DNA of 64,000 nucleotides from Flexistipes sinusarabici DSM 4947 (GTDB lineage: Bacteria; Chrysiogenota; Deferribacteres; Deferribacterales; Flexistipitaceae). Made by a program: the position numbers and the translations under genes. The notes under the pieces were generated by a model. That model was not told the DNA's origin and ran no database searches. It saw nothing but the letters and a program-made list of their open reading frames with translations. Positions 17,993 to 26,471 of the stretch are shown here, piece after piece (the first letter of the stretch is position 1; each line of letters opens with the position of its first letter). The stretch is taken from contig NC_015672.1 in NCBI RefSeq assembly GCF_000218625.1, forward strand, positions 124,001 to 188,000, in the 5' to 3' direction.

Positions 17993-19201
17993 CTATTTGA
18001 TTGTGCATTTACCGCTTTCGTAGTTAACATGTGCATCCAGATAGTACAGTCTGTCCATCTGTTTGTAGCCGCACATGTCCTGCAAGGCGTAGTACAGTTC
18101 ACTTGATCTGCCGCCTGCAGAACACATAAATACCACATATCCGTCTTCAGGCAGCTGATTGATTACGTAATCACAACCTTTTTTGTAAACTTCATTCACA
18201 TGAATATTGATTGCTCCTTTGACGTGTCCCTGTTTGAACTCCTCGGGGCTTCTCACATCAACGATATGAATGTTTTCAGGTCTGTCGTCAATTAAGGTTT
18301 TAAAGTATTCTTTGTCAATGGTGCCTTCTTCTTTTCCTTCTTTCAGTGCTTCCGCTTCATCTTTTTTCTCTGCCTTTTCAATTGTACCGCCGGTTTTTGT
18401 AGTGGGGTGTCCATTCTTTTTCCAGCCGGGAAGTCCCCCTGAGTAATTATAAACATTTTCATATCCGTATTCACTAACCAGTATTCCTGAAACGGTGTGA
18501 GACTTTACACATTCCCAACCGCCGCAAAAAACAACTATAGCAGCTTTCTTGTCAGCTGGAAGCTTATCTAAGTATTTTTGCCTCTGGTCTTTCATGAACT
18601 TGAATTTTGTGTCAGGAATGCTTACTGCACCGGGAATTGTTTCAGCTTCAAATTTTCTTGCAGGTCTTGCATCGACAAATGTGACGTTTTCTTTATAAAG
18701 CTTTACGGCATAGTCATCGGAAATCTCAACATAAGATTTTTTCGACCAATCGGGCATTCCCGCCAAATATACTTTGACATCCTTGTAGCCTTTTTCCTTG
18801 AGCATTTTCGCTACGTGGTAACTTTTTACACATTTAAATCCGCCGCAGTATACTATTATTTCTGTGGACTTTGTAACACCAGTCAAAGATTTCAGTCTCG
18901 GGTAATGGTCCTTGAACTGATTGTCATGAATGTTTATGGCGCTGGGAATGTGGCCGGCCTCGTATTTTCTGCCGGGTCTGGCATCGACGATGACCACTTC
19001 ATCGAAATTCCTGAGTCCTTTGCCCACTTTTTTGTTAACATATTCATAATCAACCAGCTGAAATCCTGCAGTTTCAACCTTTTCTTTGACGCTCATTGTT
19101 TTTGCAGGTTCTGCAGCTTTTTGGGGAACTGCACAGCCTGCTATCAATAAAACAAATAGCAAGGTTGGTAAAATAAAAAGTTTCTTGAAATTCTTAAACA
19201 T
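17993..19201 (-). CDS. lipoprotein with three rhodanese domains
   Basis: A protein of about 402 residues with a lipoprotein signal peptide (hydrophobic stretch, lipobox LIAGC with Cys23), so it is probably anchored in the envelope. Three rhodanese-like domains follow: about residues 45-155 with active loop CGGFKCVKS, about 160-270 with CGGWECVKS, and about 305-395 with CSAGGRSSE. A charged Lys/Glu linker lies between the second and third. Each domain keeps a catalytic-type cysteine, so sulfane-sulfur transfer is possible; the donor and acceptor are unknown. Start: the ATG at 19201 has GGGAGG upstream at good spacing, unlike the in-frame ATG at 19216. Confidence 0.88.
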   Translation of the reverse strand: MFKNFKKLFILPTLLFVLLIAGCAVPQKAAEPAKTMSVKEKVETAGFQLVDYEYVNKKVGKGLRNFDEVVIVDARPGRKYEAGHIPSAINIHDNQFKDHYPRLKSLTGVTKSTEIIVYCGGFKCVKSYHVAKMLKEKGYKDVKVYLAGMPDWSKKSYVEISDDYAVKLYKENVTFVDARPARKFEAETIPGAVSIPDTKFKFMKDQRQKYLDKLPADKKAAIVVFCGGWECVKSHTVSGILVSEYGYENVYNYSGGLPGWKKNGHPTTKTGGTIEKAEKKDEAEALKEGKEEGTIDKEYFKTLIDDRPENIHIVDVRSPEEFKQGHVKGAINIHVNEVYKKGCDYVINQLPEDGYVVFMCSAGGRSSELYYALQDMCGYKQMDRLYYLDAHVNYESGKCTIK

Positions 19202-19230
19202 ACATGTACCTCCCATTATTTTTGTATAAT

Positions 19231-19259
19231 AATTATGTCAAAAGAATAAAATCTGTCAA
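19231..19259 (-). promoter_or_regulatory. candidate promoter of the rhodanese lipoprotein gene
   Basis: On the minus strand TTGACA (19254-19259) is followed after 17 bases by ATAATT (19231-19236). A second TTGACA lies between them. The -10 element is only a fair match, so the exact promoter is unsure. Confidence 0.4.
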
Positions 19260-19429
19260 TACTATTTTTGGGCTAAAAATCATTTGATATCAAAATATTA
19301 TATGAATATGCATATATTTATATACAAAAAAGGCAATATTCTGAACCTATGATATAGAAAAATCCTATAGACTTGCTATGGTTTGAAGTGGTAAACAAAT
19401 ATCTAAAAAACTAATGAGATCACTTATAA

Positions 19430-19712
19430 TTCAAGTTTCGCACTTCGTTTTGTCTAGCATTCGCTTTTAGCGAACATATAGAATGTTAAACATATTTACC
19501 AGTCTAAAAGACTGGTGCTAGCCATAGGCATCCTTGCGACTGAGCACTTAAGAATTTAAGTGCTCGGTTGTGGCAATCTCAAGACAAGAAAAGTAGAGAG
19601 ATTGCTTCGTCGTTTTCACTCCCTGCCCTGTTAAATGCCACAGGCAATCAGCGAAGCTGATATTTAACAGGGTGAACAAAGACGTGAAAACAGTGCAAGG
19701 GCAAAACTTGAA
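19430..19712. mobile_element. MITE-like element, family with 6-bp target duplication (copy 1)
   Basis: The 283-bp element has ends TTCAAGTTTCGCACTT and (reverse complement of the right end) TTCAAGTTTTGCCCTT. It is flanked by a perfect 6-bp direct repeat TTATAA at 19424-19429 and 19713-19718. Inside are hairpin modules: CTAAAAGACTGG-type, GAGCACTTAAG / CTTAAGTGCTC, and the CCCTGTTAAAT...ATTTAACAGGG stem. No coding region is present. It is in the opposite orientation to the copy at 39833-40196, to which its interior is nearly identical except for one insertion. The rest of the gap (19217-19429, 19719-19907) is AT-rich without recognised features. Confidence 0.8.
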
Positions 19713-19907
19713 TTATAATTTTTTCCTGTCTGCATTCATGGCTATGTAAAGGTTTTTAGTAACAGTTTCTGCGATTCTGCTTAGCATTAGACGTATTCTG
19801 GTAAATATATTATTTTCACAAACTTATCGATTTTTGGAGGATGCTAGTGAAACACATTTGACATCAATCTCTTCATTTGTGGAAATTATATTTATTGATC
19901 TAAAGTA

Positions 19908-19935
19908 TTGGCAAAAGAATTGAATATTGTATAAT
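19908..19935 (+). promoter_or_regulatory. sigma-70-type promoter of the truncated binding-protein gene
   Basis: TTGGCA at 19908-19913, a 16-base spacer and a perfect TATAAT at 19930-19935, 18 bases ahead of the ATG at 19954. The gene it drives is cut by the insertion element at 20498. Confidence 0.65.
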
Positions 19936-19953
19936 ATTTACAGGAGTGTAATT

Positions 19954-20497
19954 ATGAAAAAGTTTTTTTTATTTTTATTTGTGTCTTTATACTTTTTAAG
20001 TTTTAATTCTCAGGCGCAGCTGAAGTTCGGTATCGCTTCCATGATTTCTCCCGAGGAAACATTTATACTTTATAAAGACCTAAACGATTACATAGCTGAA
20101 AAACTTGATATGCGGATAGAAACGGTGCTTAAAAAGGATTACAGCGATATGAATAAACTTATTGTAGATAATAAGGTTGATTTTGCACTTGTATGTACTG
20201 GGTCTTTCTTTTTTTTGCAGGATAATGAATACAAACTTATGGTAACACCGGTTATCGACGGTAAAAGTACATACAGATCATATATTATTGCTAACAGTAA
20301 CAGTGGTATAGACGAACTGGTCGATTTAAAGGGTAAAACATTTGCTTTTGCCGACAGGCTGTCCAATTCAGGTTCCATTTATCCTAAATATATAATAATT
20401 AAACGTTTTAATATTTCCTATGAAAATTTTTTCCAGGAGACTTTTTATACGCATTCACATGATAAATCGATATATCTGGTAAATAAAGGTGTAATAG
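19954..20497 (+). pseudogene. PhnD-like periplasmic phosphate/phosphonate-binding protein, truncated by IS1380-type copy A
   Basis: The ATG at 19954 has AGGAG upstream. The product starts with a signal peptide (MKKFFLFLFVSLYFLSFNSQ) and continues LKFGIASMISPEETFILYKDLNDYIAEKL, then VDFALVCTGSFF and DLKGKTFAFADRLSNSGSIYPKY, the layout of PhnD-type binding proteins of ABC importers or of sensor proteins with that domain. About 180 residues remain before the insertion element begins at 20498; a few element-encoded codons follow to a stop at 20514. The sequence on the other side of the element does not continue this protein, so the 3' part was lost or moved. Confidence 0.8.
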
Positions 20498-22116
20498 CTT
20501 TAATTTTGCATTAGAAAATAACAAACTCCGATTTTGATATTTTTCCTGTTGTTTTTAAAATACAAGAAAAGATTTTCCAAATATTACTTCATTCATACTT
20601 TACTAAAGCATAAATTTTCTCCATTTACACCGTTTTTAGACACAGCAATACTGCCTATTGCCTGAATTGTCCACAAAGTTAACATAAGTAAAGAAAAAAG
20701 GTCACAACGTTAAACATTCTGTCCTCCACTGTTCCATTTTTTTGAACATATCCACACTGCAGCACAACTTCAGTTTATTACCGCCGTGGGACACAAGTTT
20801 CCCCGCTATAGATATGACCTGATAACGTATACTACCCATCTCTTTATTTTTATAGACACCTCCCATTATGATTCGTTTGAGGTACATAATCAGATTATAT
20901 GCCAGTATTCCTGTCTTAAACCATAAGCCGTTACCCGCAAGATTACCCGAAGGAAAGCTTTTTAAATTAAAACCATACTTTGCTTCTTTTATATTGTATT
21001 CACAAACACCGCGCAAATTATAAAAATGTACCACCTTTTCTGCATCCAGTTTTGAATTAGTTGCAATAACACGATATTCATATTTATCACCAAGAAGCTC
21101 CGGAACTGTGGGGTTGTCTGACTCAATTTTCTTACGAACAACTATTATACGGAAACTCTCCTTAGTGTTTTCCATACAGTGAATAAACTCTGCTATTTCC
21201 TCATTATCGCTTTCATCTCCATACCTATTTCTATATCTTTTCCATGAATCAGATGGTATATGATTTATTCCTTTACGAACTGAACTATCAAGGTCACCTC
21301 CTATAAAAAACGTTAAATCGTTATCAAAACAGTAATTCAATACTTTAGATTGGTAACCGGCAGAATCATTACGAACATTGGATACTTCTATACCACAAGA
21401 TTCAAGATATTTATGGACTCTCTGAAGCTGTTCAAGTATGCCAACCTGGGCACTTACATTGCCTTCCCGAAATTCCTCGTCTATACAATAACCGCTCTCT
21501 CCTATAAAACACGTCATAGAACTGTATGCTTTAAATTTCTTATAACAATACTTGGCATCCCTTTTATACACCTTTGCATAAGTGGCGTCCTGATCCAGAG
21601 TAACTGAAAATAAATTTTCTCTTTTTAAAGCATCTTTCACTATTTTATAGTTGAGACTGCCCAGTTTGCTGATTGTTTTATTAACTGCTACTTCATCCAA
21701 CATGCTTTCTGTTTTTGAAAAATACCTACTGATGCTGGAACTATCCGGGATATCTTCAATACCGCTGATATAGCTTAAAACCTTATCAAAAGAAAGTTTG
21801 TCGATATCACTGAAACTCCTGCCACCGCATATCATCGATAGAATAACAGGAATTATTTTAGAAGATGGCGGTTTGCCTCTGTTAGAGCCTGGATGATCAA
21901 GTTCTTTATCAAGGAAATCTCGGATGCCCATCTTATCTAACAGTGGGATTAACAAAGATATTCCACCAAATGGGGTAATTTTATCATTGCTTCTTTCTAA
22001 TTTGTAGTTTAGTTTGCTCATTGTAAGTCACCTTTTTGGTTGTGGTTTTTGTTTTCTTAAAACCTTAATCTACAACATCTTAAAGGTGGCTTGCAACTCC
22101 TAATGCAATCTTAAAG
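20498..22116 (-). mobile_element. IS1380-type insertion sequence, copy A
   Basis: A 1,619-bp element bounded by a 17-bp imperfect inverted repeat (CTTTAATTTTGCATTAG left, CTTTAAGATTGCATTAG right). It carries one transposase gene on the minus strand. The other two copies (37020-38638 and 56128-57746) have 5-bp target duplications; this one does not (left flank ends AATAG, right flank begins GTAAA). Its flanks encode fragments of two unrelated proteins. It therefore probably marks a recombination junction rather than a simple insertion. Confidence 0.88.
20702..22021 (-). CDS. IS1380-type transposase (copy A)
   Basis: A 439-residue DDE transposase. It begins MSKLNYKLERSNDKITPFGG, the N-terminal layout of IS1380-family enzymes, with candidate catalytic residues in SVTLDQDATY, VRNDSAGYQSK and CEYNIKEAKYGF. 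It is intact and its protein is identical to those of the copies at 37115 and 56332. The family call rests on recognition of the motifs and the element organisation, not on a search. Confidence 0.85.
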   Translation of the reverse strand: MSKLNYKLERSNDKITPFGGISLLIPLLDKMGIRDFLDKELDHPGSNRGKPPSSKIIPVILSMICGGRSFSDIDKLSFDKVLSYISGIEDIPDSSSISRYFSKTESMLDEVAVNKTISKLGSLNYKIVKDALKRENLFSVTLDQDATYAKVYKRDAKYCYKKFKAYSSMTCFIGESGYCIDEEFREGNVSAQVGILEQLQRVHKYLESCGIEVSNVRNDSAGYQSKVLNYCFDNDLTFFIGGDLDSSVRKGINHIPSDSWKRYRNRYGDESDNEEIAEFIHCMENTKESFRIIVVRKKIESDNPTVPELLGDKYEYRVIATNSKLDAEKVVHFYNLRGVCEYNIKEAKYGFNLKSFPSGNLAGNGLWFKTGILAYNLIMYLKRIIMGGVYKNKEMGSIRYQVISIAGKLVSHGGNKLKLCCSVDMFKKMEQWRTECLTL

Positions 22117-22241
22117 GTAAAGCGTGTGCAGATAATTACGGGGTTGCGGATAATCTTGAAAATCTGGGAGTGGAAGTCAAGTATATGGGGCAGCCATTGA
22201 CCGATTATATCAAAGAAGGTTACTGTGTTCTGAGTTTTTAA
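22117..22241 (+). pseudogene. C-terminal fragment of a DsrE-like protein
   Basis: Directly after the insertion element an open frame of about 40 codons reads KACADNYGVADNLENLGVEV, then KYMGQPLTDYIKEGYCVLSF and a stop at 22241. This resembles the end of small DsrE/DsrF-type sulfur-relay proteins. The N-terminal part is missing. It is in no sense the continuation of the PhnD-like fragment on the other side of the element. The family call is tentative because only the tail remains. Confidence 0.55.
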
Positions 22242-22278
22242 AGTTGAAATATTTTGAAAATTCTTATTGAGGTGAAAC

Positions 22279-22485
22279 ATGGAAATTATTAAAAAGTCTG
22301 TAATAACATGCCCGGAATGCGGATACGAAAAAGAAGAAACGATGCCTACAGATGCCTGCCAGTATTTTTACAGATGTGATAACTGTAAAAGTATATTAAA
22401 ATCCAAAGAGGGGGACTGCTGTGTTTTCTGCAGCTACGGTTCGGTTAAATGTCCCCCAGTACAGCAGAAAAAAAGCTGCTGCTGA
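22279..22485 (+). CDS. small GDCCVxC-domain protein
   Basis: A 68-residue cysteine-rich protein: CPECGYEKEE at the start, YFYRCDNC in the middle, then GDCCVFCSYGSVKCPP, the block that defines the GDCCVxC family. It has 11 cysteines, ending KKSCC, which suggests metal or redox chemistry; the function is not known. AGGTGA precedes the ATG. It follows the DsrE-like fragment by 37 bases and was probably in its operon before the rearrangement. Confidence 0.8.
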   Translation: MEIIKKSVITCPECGYEKEETMPTDACQYFYRCDNCKSILKSKEGDCCVFCSYGSVKCPPVQQKKSCC

Positions 22486-22500
22486 TTCGGTTGTCTAAAT

Positions 22501-23739
22501 CTAAACAATACTTATATCGTTTTCGTATGCGCGCTTGAAATTGGTTTCTGAGATAATTTTGTTATATTTTTCAATCAGATCCTTTTCATCTAAAGCCGGG
22601 ATGTAAATATTCGCCAATTCGTAACTGTAACTGTCCTGGTAAGTCAACTGAGATAGTCTTGTTCCTTCCTTTACCAGAGGTTTGATTATAATATCTTTAT
22701 TTTCTTTGTTGATTTTTTTCAGTTCCCGGTAAGTAGGCACTTTTGTAATAAATCCATCTTCAAATGTTCTGGTCATAAATTTGGCAGCCTTTTTATATTT
22801 TCCGCTGAATTTTTCCGGCAATTCAGGCTTTTTCCCAAGGGCCAGATCCAACTGGATTTTATGATTAGCCACACCGTCAACGCTGTCAAAAAGAAATGCA
22901 TGTGACTGTGAGTGTCTTGGATTTATCTCAAGCAGAGTAATTTTGCCGCTGGTCTGATTGTAGAAAAATTTTATGTTAAAGGTATTGTTGTTATAGCCTA
23001 TGTGTTTCATTATTTTCCGGGTAATTTTTTCCATCTCCTCTTGTATAGTCTGTGGGATTTTTGAGGGGTACTCATATCTGGAAAATGAGGAACTGTCTGT
23101 TTCCCTTACAGAATCGACAATCCCGTATACAAAAACTTCGTTGTTATATACATAACCTTCCAGTGTACACATACTCCCGGAAAGCAAGCTTTCAGCTATA
23201 CACGTTTTGCCTTTATTTTTCGTCAGTTCTTCCGGCAGATTAAGCTGGTGAATAAAATCCTCGAAAGGTTCGGTTACTTTCCCTATATATCTTCTGATTT
23301 CTTCTCTGGCATCGATAAAATCCAGGTCACTGTTTATCCGATATGCCAGGTAGGAGCTGAATGATTTTATCGGTTTAATCCAGTATGGCGGCAGCATTTT
23401 TACATCTGACATATAGTTGTCGTTAAAGGGGTCGAAAACTTCAAAAAGTGGAATATGCTCCGGAATGACTTTTGCCTGCTCGAGTCTGCTGAGATATTTG
23501 TGCTCACATTTTAATATGCTTTCAACGGGAACACCGGGCAGTCCGTATTTTTCTGTGAGAATAGAAGCAAGAAGGGTAACGGGATAGTCCCAATAGCCCA
23601 TTATCGCATCGACGCTGCCGTCAAAAGATTCAATCCGTGAAACAGCTTTTTCCAGCAGTGATTTGATGGGTTTTCCGTCACCGTCTCTTATTTCCTTGAA
23701 AGATAATAAAGAGGTAAAATTGTACTCTTTGGATTCAGG
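22501..23739 (-). pseudogene. ATP-grasp domain protein, main 3' part (gene split by IS1634-type copy 1)
   Basis: From 23739 downward the minus strand encodes PESKEYNFTSLLSFKEIRDG and then a long ATP-grasp-like protein (MGYWDYPVTLLASIL..., IKPIKSFSSYLAYRINSDLDF, NIKFFYNQTSGKITLLEINPRHSQS). The last block, with Glu and Asn before PRHSQSH, is the metal-binding end of an ATP-grasp active site. The missing first 21 residues lie at 25663-25727 beyond the insertion. Joined, the gene would encode about 433 residues. An internal ATG at 23601 could allow a shortened product. Such proteins ligate carboxylates to amines or thiols; the substrate is not known. Confidence 0.82.
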
Positions 23740-23745
23740 TAATGA

Positions 23746-25662
23746 CTTGACTTTATCAGCAGTGTTATAAAAAGATACAGCATATAAGCATTTTAGCTTA
23801 ACTTGCTTAAAAAATTATTTACTACAAATGTCCCAATTTAGGTTTTGGACACCCCACAGCTCTGAATAATTTTTCCTGCTGCTTACTAATCTCATTAATA
23901 GCATGACCATAAATACCTGACTTTGTCCTGTAATCTATAACTTTAATTTTTCGCATTTCATGCAAGCATTTCTCCCAACTCATATCAATCCCGGAATCTT
24001 TTAGCCTCTTCTCTATTACACTCGTTGCTACCATACCTATGAAACAAAGAAATACATGCGCCCTAATGCGCCTTTCTGTCCAATGATACATAGGACGGAT
24101 ATCAAATGAATGCTTTAACTCACGAAAACCATGCTCCACTTTCCATAAGGTCTTATAACCTGATACAAGCTCTTCTTTGTTCCACTCCCAGGATAAGTTG
24201 GACTTTATTAAAAACCAGCCAAAACCGGCTTGAACTGAAGACAGAACCGAATCCTTGGATTTAGAAATAACAACGTCACCCTGGATAGACAAATCAAACC
24301 ACTTAACCATACCGTGTGATTTTAGCCAGGATTTAAGTTGACTATACTTATCTGCTGAATCTATATCCTTAACATTTATCTCCGAAAGCTTTTCTTCATA
24401 ATCAGCAAGCTTTACCTTGAATTTTTCAGCATTCAAGCGATACGTCTCAGGATTAAAACTGCAAACATAACGTAAATTGCAAAGTCTTTTAATACCGTCA
24501 ACTTCATATTTATACGGTACAACTTTTTCATATGTAAAACCGCTCTCTTTGTCCTCCTGCTCAGTATTAGCTTCTGATAATATCTCTCTGGATATCTTTT
24601 TAGTCTTGGATTCTCCAACTATAAATGAATGATCACCGGATAGTAAATAATCTATATTCTTGTCACTTGTCATCCCCTTGTCCGTTACTATCGAAACTTC
24701 ACGAAAGTCTCCAAATCTATCCTTTATATCTTTTACCACTTCCTACAAGGTACTCACATCTGCTGTGTTGCCCGGGAACACATAATGAGCTATCGGAATA
24801 CCTTCCTCTGTCATTACTACACCTATAGTCACCTGTACCCTGTCTGAACGGTTGTCCCTTGAATAACCATAACAACGTATATCTGAATCACTTAAATTGT
24901 TCGTCTCAAAATAACTCGAAGTCATGTCATAAAAACACATGCGCAGGCTTAAATCAAAAATACTCAGCACGCTCTCTGCAAGACGATCTTCAAGACGTTT
25001 CTTATGCTTTATTAAAAAATCCATCGATCTTAATAGGTTATTATAGTTGATTCCGCTTGATTTTAATTCCGGCAAATATACTAACTCAAGCCAGCTTAAT
25101 AACTTTAGTTTACTCGAAGGGTCATTAATTCTATTTGAGATCAATGCGTTAATATGGCCTACCAGATCAAACTCTATACGGGTTTCACTCTCCTTAATCT
25201 TTTCTATTTCCTGGAAAAACTTTAGCTCCTTTAATATACGGAATATGGTAAACAAATCTCCAAAGTTTTTAGCTGAACCAAATTTTTCCAAATGATCAAG
25301 AAATACCTCGCCCTTCATCTTCAATACACTGTCTACAAGCTTGTCAGCATCAGCCTGAAGAAATTTATCCAATGGACCGAAATGATAAAGAATTCTTGTT
25401 CTGCTCTTACCCTCTTCATTTCTGTATGATTCCACCAGCTGCACGGTTGTATGCGTATACCCTGATTTTCTTTTGGACTCTACTTTTCTCAAAAACATAC
25501 TTATGTATAAACCACAATAACATATATGTCAACAATAAATGCATATATACACGTACTACAAATCAGCCCGCATGGAAAAAATTAAATCCCGATTTGACGC
25601 CATTCTTCAAAAAACTAAGTCAGTTTAGGACTACATTTTTGATTATAACTGATAAACTCCTG
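23746..25662 (-). mobile_element. IS1634-type insertion sequence, copy 1
   Basis: A 1,917-bp element with short imperfect inverted ends that share TTTATCAG (CAGGAGTTTATCAG and CTTGACTTTATCAG). It is flanked by a perfect 6-bp direct repeat (TAATGA on the plus strand, 23740-23745 and 25663-25668). Removal of the element and one repeat rejoins the ATP-grasp gene in frame. Its transposase gene has a premature stop. The second copy is at 40451-42367 in the opposite orientation. Confidence 0.88.
23822..25498 (-). pseudogene. IS1634-type transposase (copy 1), interrupted by an amber codon
   Basis: Compared with the intact 558-residue copy at 40615-42291, codon 252 reads TAG (24743-24745) instead of CAG, after GNTADVSTL. 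The remaining frame is open to 23822. Three amino-acid differences from the other copy were noticed (Val/Ala, Lys/Asn, His/Tyr). The N-terminal fragment is 251 residues and ends before the second catalytic region VTDKGM, so this copy should be inactive unless the stop is suppressed. Confidence 0.88.
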
Positions 25663-25727
25663 TAATGATTCAAGCATATTGATGTTAAAATCGTCATAGC
25701 CGACAATAAAAATATTCTTTTTTTCAT
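25663..25727 (-). pseudogene. ATP-grasp domain protein, 5' fragment
   Basis: The ATG at 25727, with AGGAG upstream, begins MKKRIFIVGYDDFNINMLES followed by a Leu at the insertion junction. This matches the N-terminus expected of the ATP-grasp protein whose remainder is at 22501-23739. The TCATTA hexamer on the minus strand is duplicated at the two junctions. Confidence 0.8.
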
Positions 25728-25846
25728 ATAATGCTCCTTTTAAGCAGAAGATGCACTTTTATTATATTAATTTTGGTATAAAGGAACGCAAAAATAAGCT
25801 TAAATATAAAATAATAAAGTTTAAATCAATCGGGGAACTGTACTGA

Positions 25847-26038
25847 TTAGTCTTCCCAGTAGATGCAATCAGTAGGGCAGGAATCGATAGCTTCCTGAAT
25901 TTCTTCTTCAGGTCCGCCTTCCGGTTTGATCACATATGCCTTTTCCTCGTCTTCATTAAAGCCGAAAACTTCTTCGCAGATTTCCACACAAGCTCTGTAG
26001 CCTATACATTCTTCCTGGTCCAATGCTACTTTTGCCAT
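25847..26038 (-). CDS. small ferredoxin with an altered cysteine motif
   Basis: A 63-residue acidic ferredoxin of the single-cluster type. The usual pattern C-x2-C-x2-C-x3-C...CP appears as Cys11-x2-Tyr14-x2-Cys17-x3-Cys21...Cys54-Pro, so the second ligand is Tyr. In known [3Fe-4S] ferredoxins the same ligand is replaced, so a [3Fe-4S] or labile [4Fe-4S] cluster is likely; that is inference. It could pass electrons to a partner oxidoreductase that is not identifiable here. A GGAG site precedes the ATG, and a MITE lies 80 bases upstream. Confidence 0.85.
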   Translation of the reverse strand: MAKVALDQEECIGYRACVEICEEVFGFNEDEEKAYVIKPEGGPEEEIQEAIDSCPTDCIYWED

Positions 26039-26119
26039 AACAGACTCCTTTGTGGGAAATTATAAAACCATTTTATATATTTTGCTTGTTATGTTATAAA
26101 AAGTCAAGGTTGTTTTTTA

Positions 26120-26410
26120 CTGGCATCACCCCAAAAATCATATAAAAGTATTGTTTTATATATACTTAGCTAACATGACACTGATTTCAATGTAATTTGC
26201 ACAAATGAAGCAGCCGATGTTTGAGAAACGTACTGCCGGTTAGCGGTCACACCCTGTGTTGGAAGGTAAAGTGAATAAATATTTGCAAATAAAAACAATT
26301 ATGAGAGGAGGGTGTAGACGGTTAGCGGCAGTAGTTTCGAGTTTCGGCTGCGAAATGCGTGCAAATTACATTGAAAAATATTTGCACTGCGAAAAATGGG
26401 GTGACGTCAG
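26120..26410. mobile_element. MITE-like element, family with 9-bp target duplication (copy 1)
   Basis: A 291-bp non-coding element with outer ends CTGGCATCACCCC and (reverse complement) CTGACGTCACCCC. It is flanked by a perfect 9-bp direct repeat TGTTTTTTA at 26111-26119 and 26411-26419. Inside is a second, longer imperfect palindrome of about 75 bp per arm that starts TTCAATGTAATTTGCAC on both arms and contains ACTGCCG and TCTACACCC blocks. CTG ends with 9-bp duplications are typical of IS4-type (IS10/IS50) transposition. It fills most of the gap between the ferredoxin and the flavoprotein gene. A 63-codon frame inside it is not considered real. Confidence 0.85.
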
Positions 26411-26471
26411 TGTTTTTTATAAAATAATACTACTTGGGAGCATATAAAATCCATTTTTTAGGAGGCGATTA

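Noticed and set aside
24743-25498. Treating the two open frames of the IS1634-type copy 1 as separate genes
   Set aside because: Comparison with the intact copy at 40615 shows they are one gene interrupted by a single TAG.
26256-26447. 63-codon open frame in the ferredoxin-flavoprotein gap
   Set aside because: It lies almost wholly within the MITE, has no matching ribosome site and no protein-like composition.
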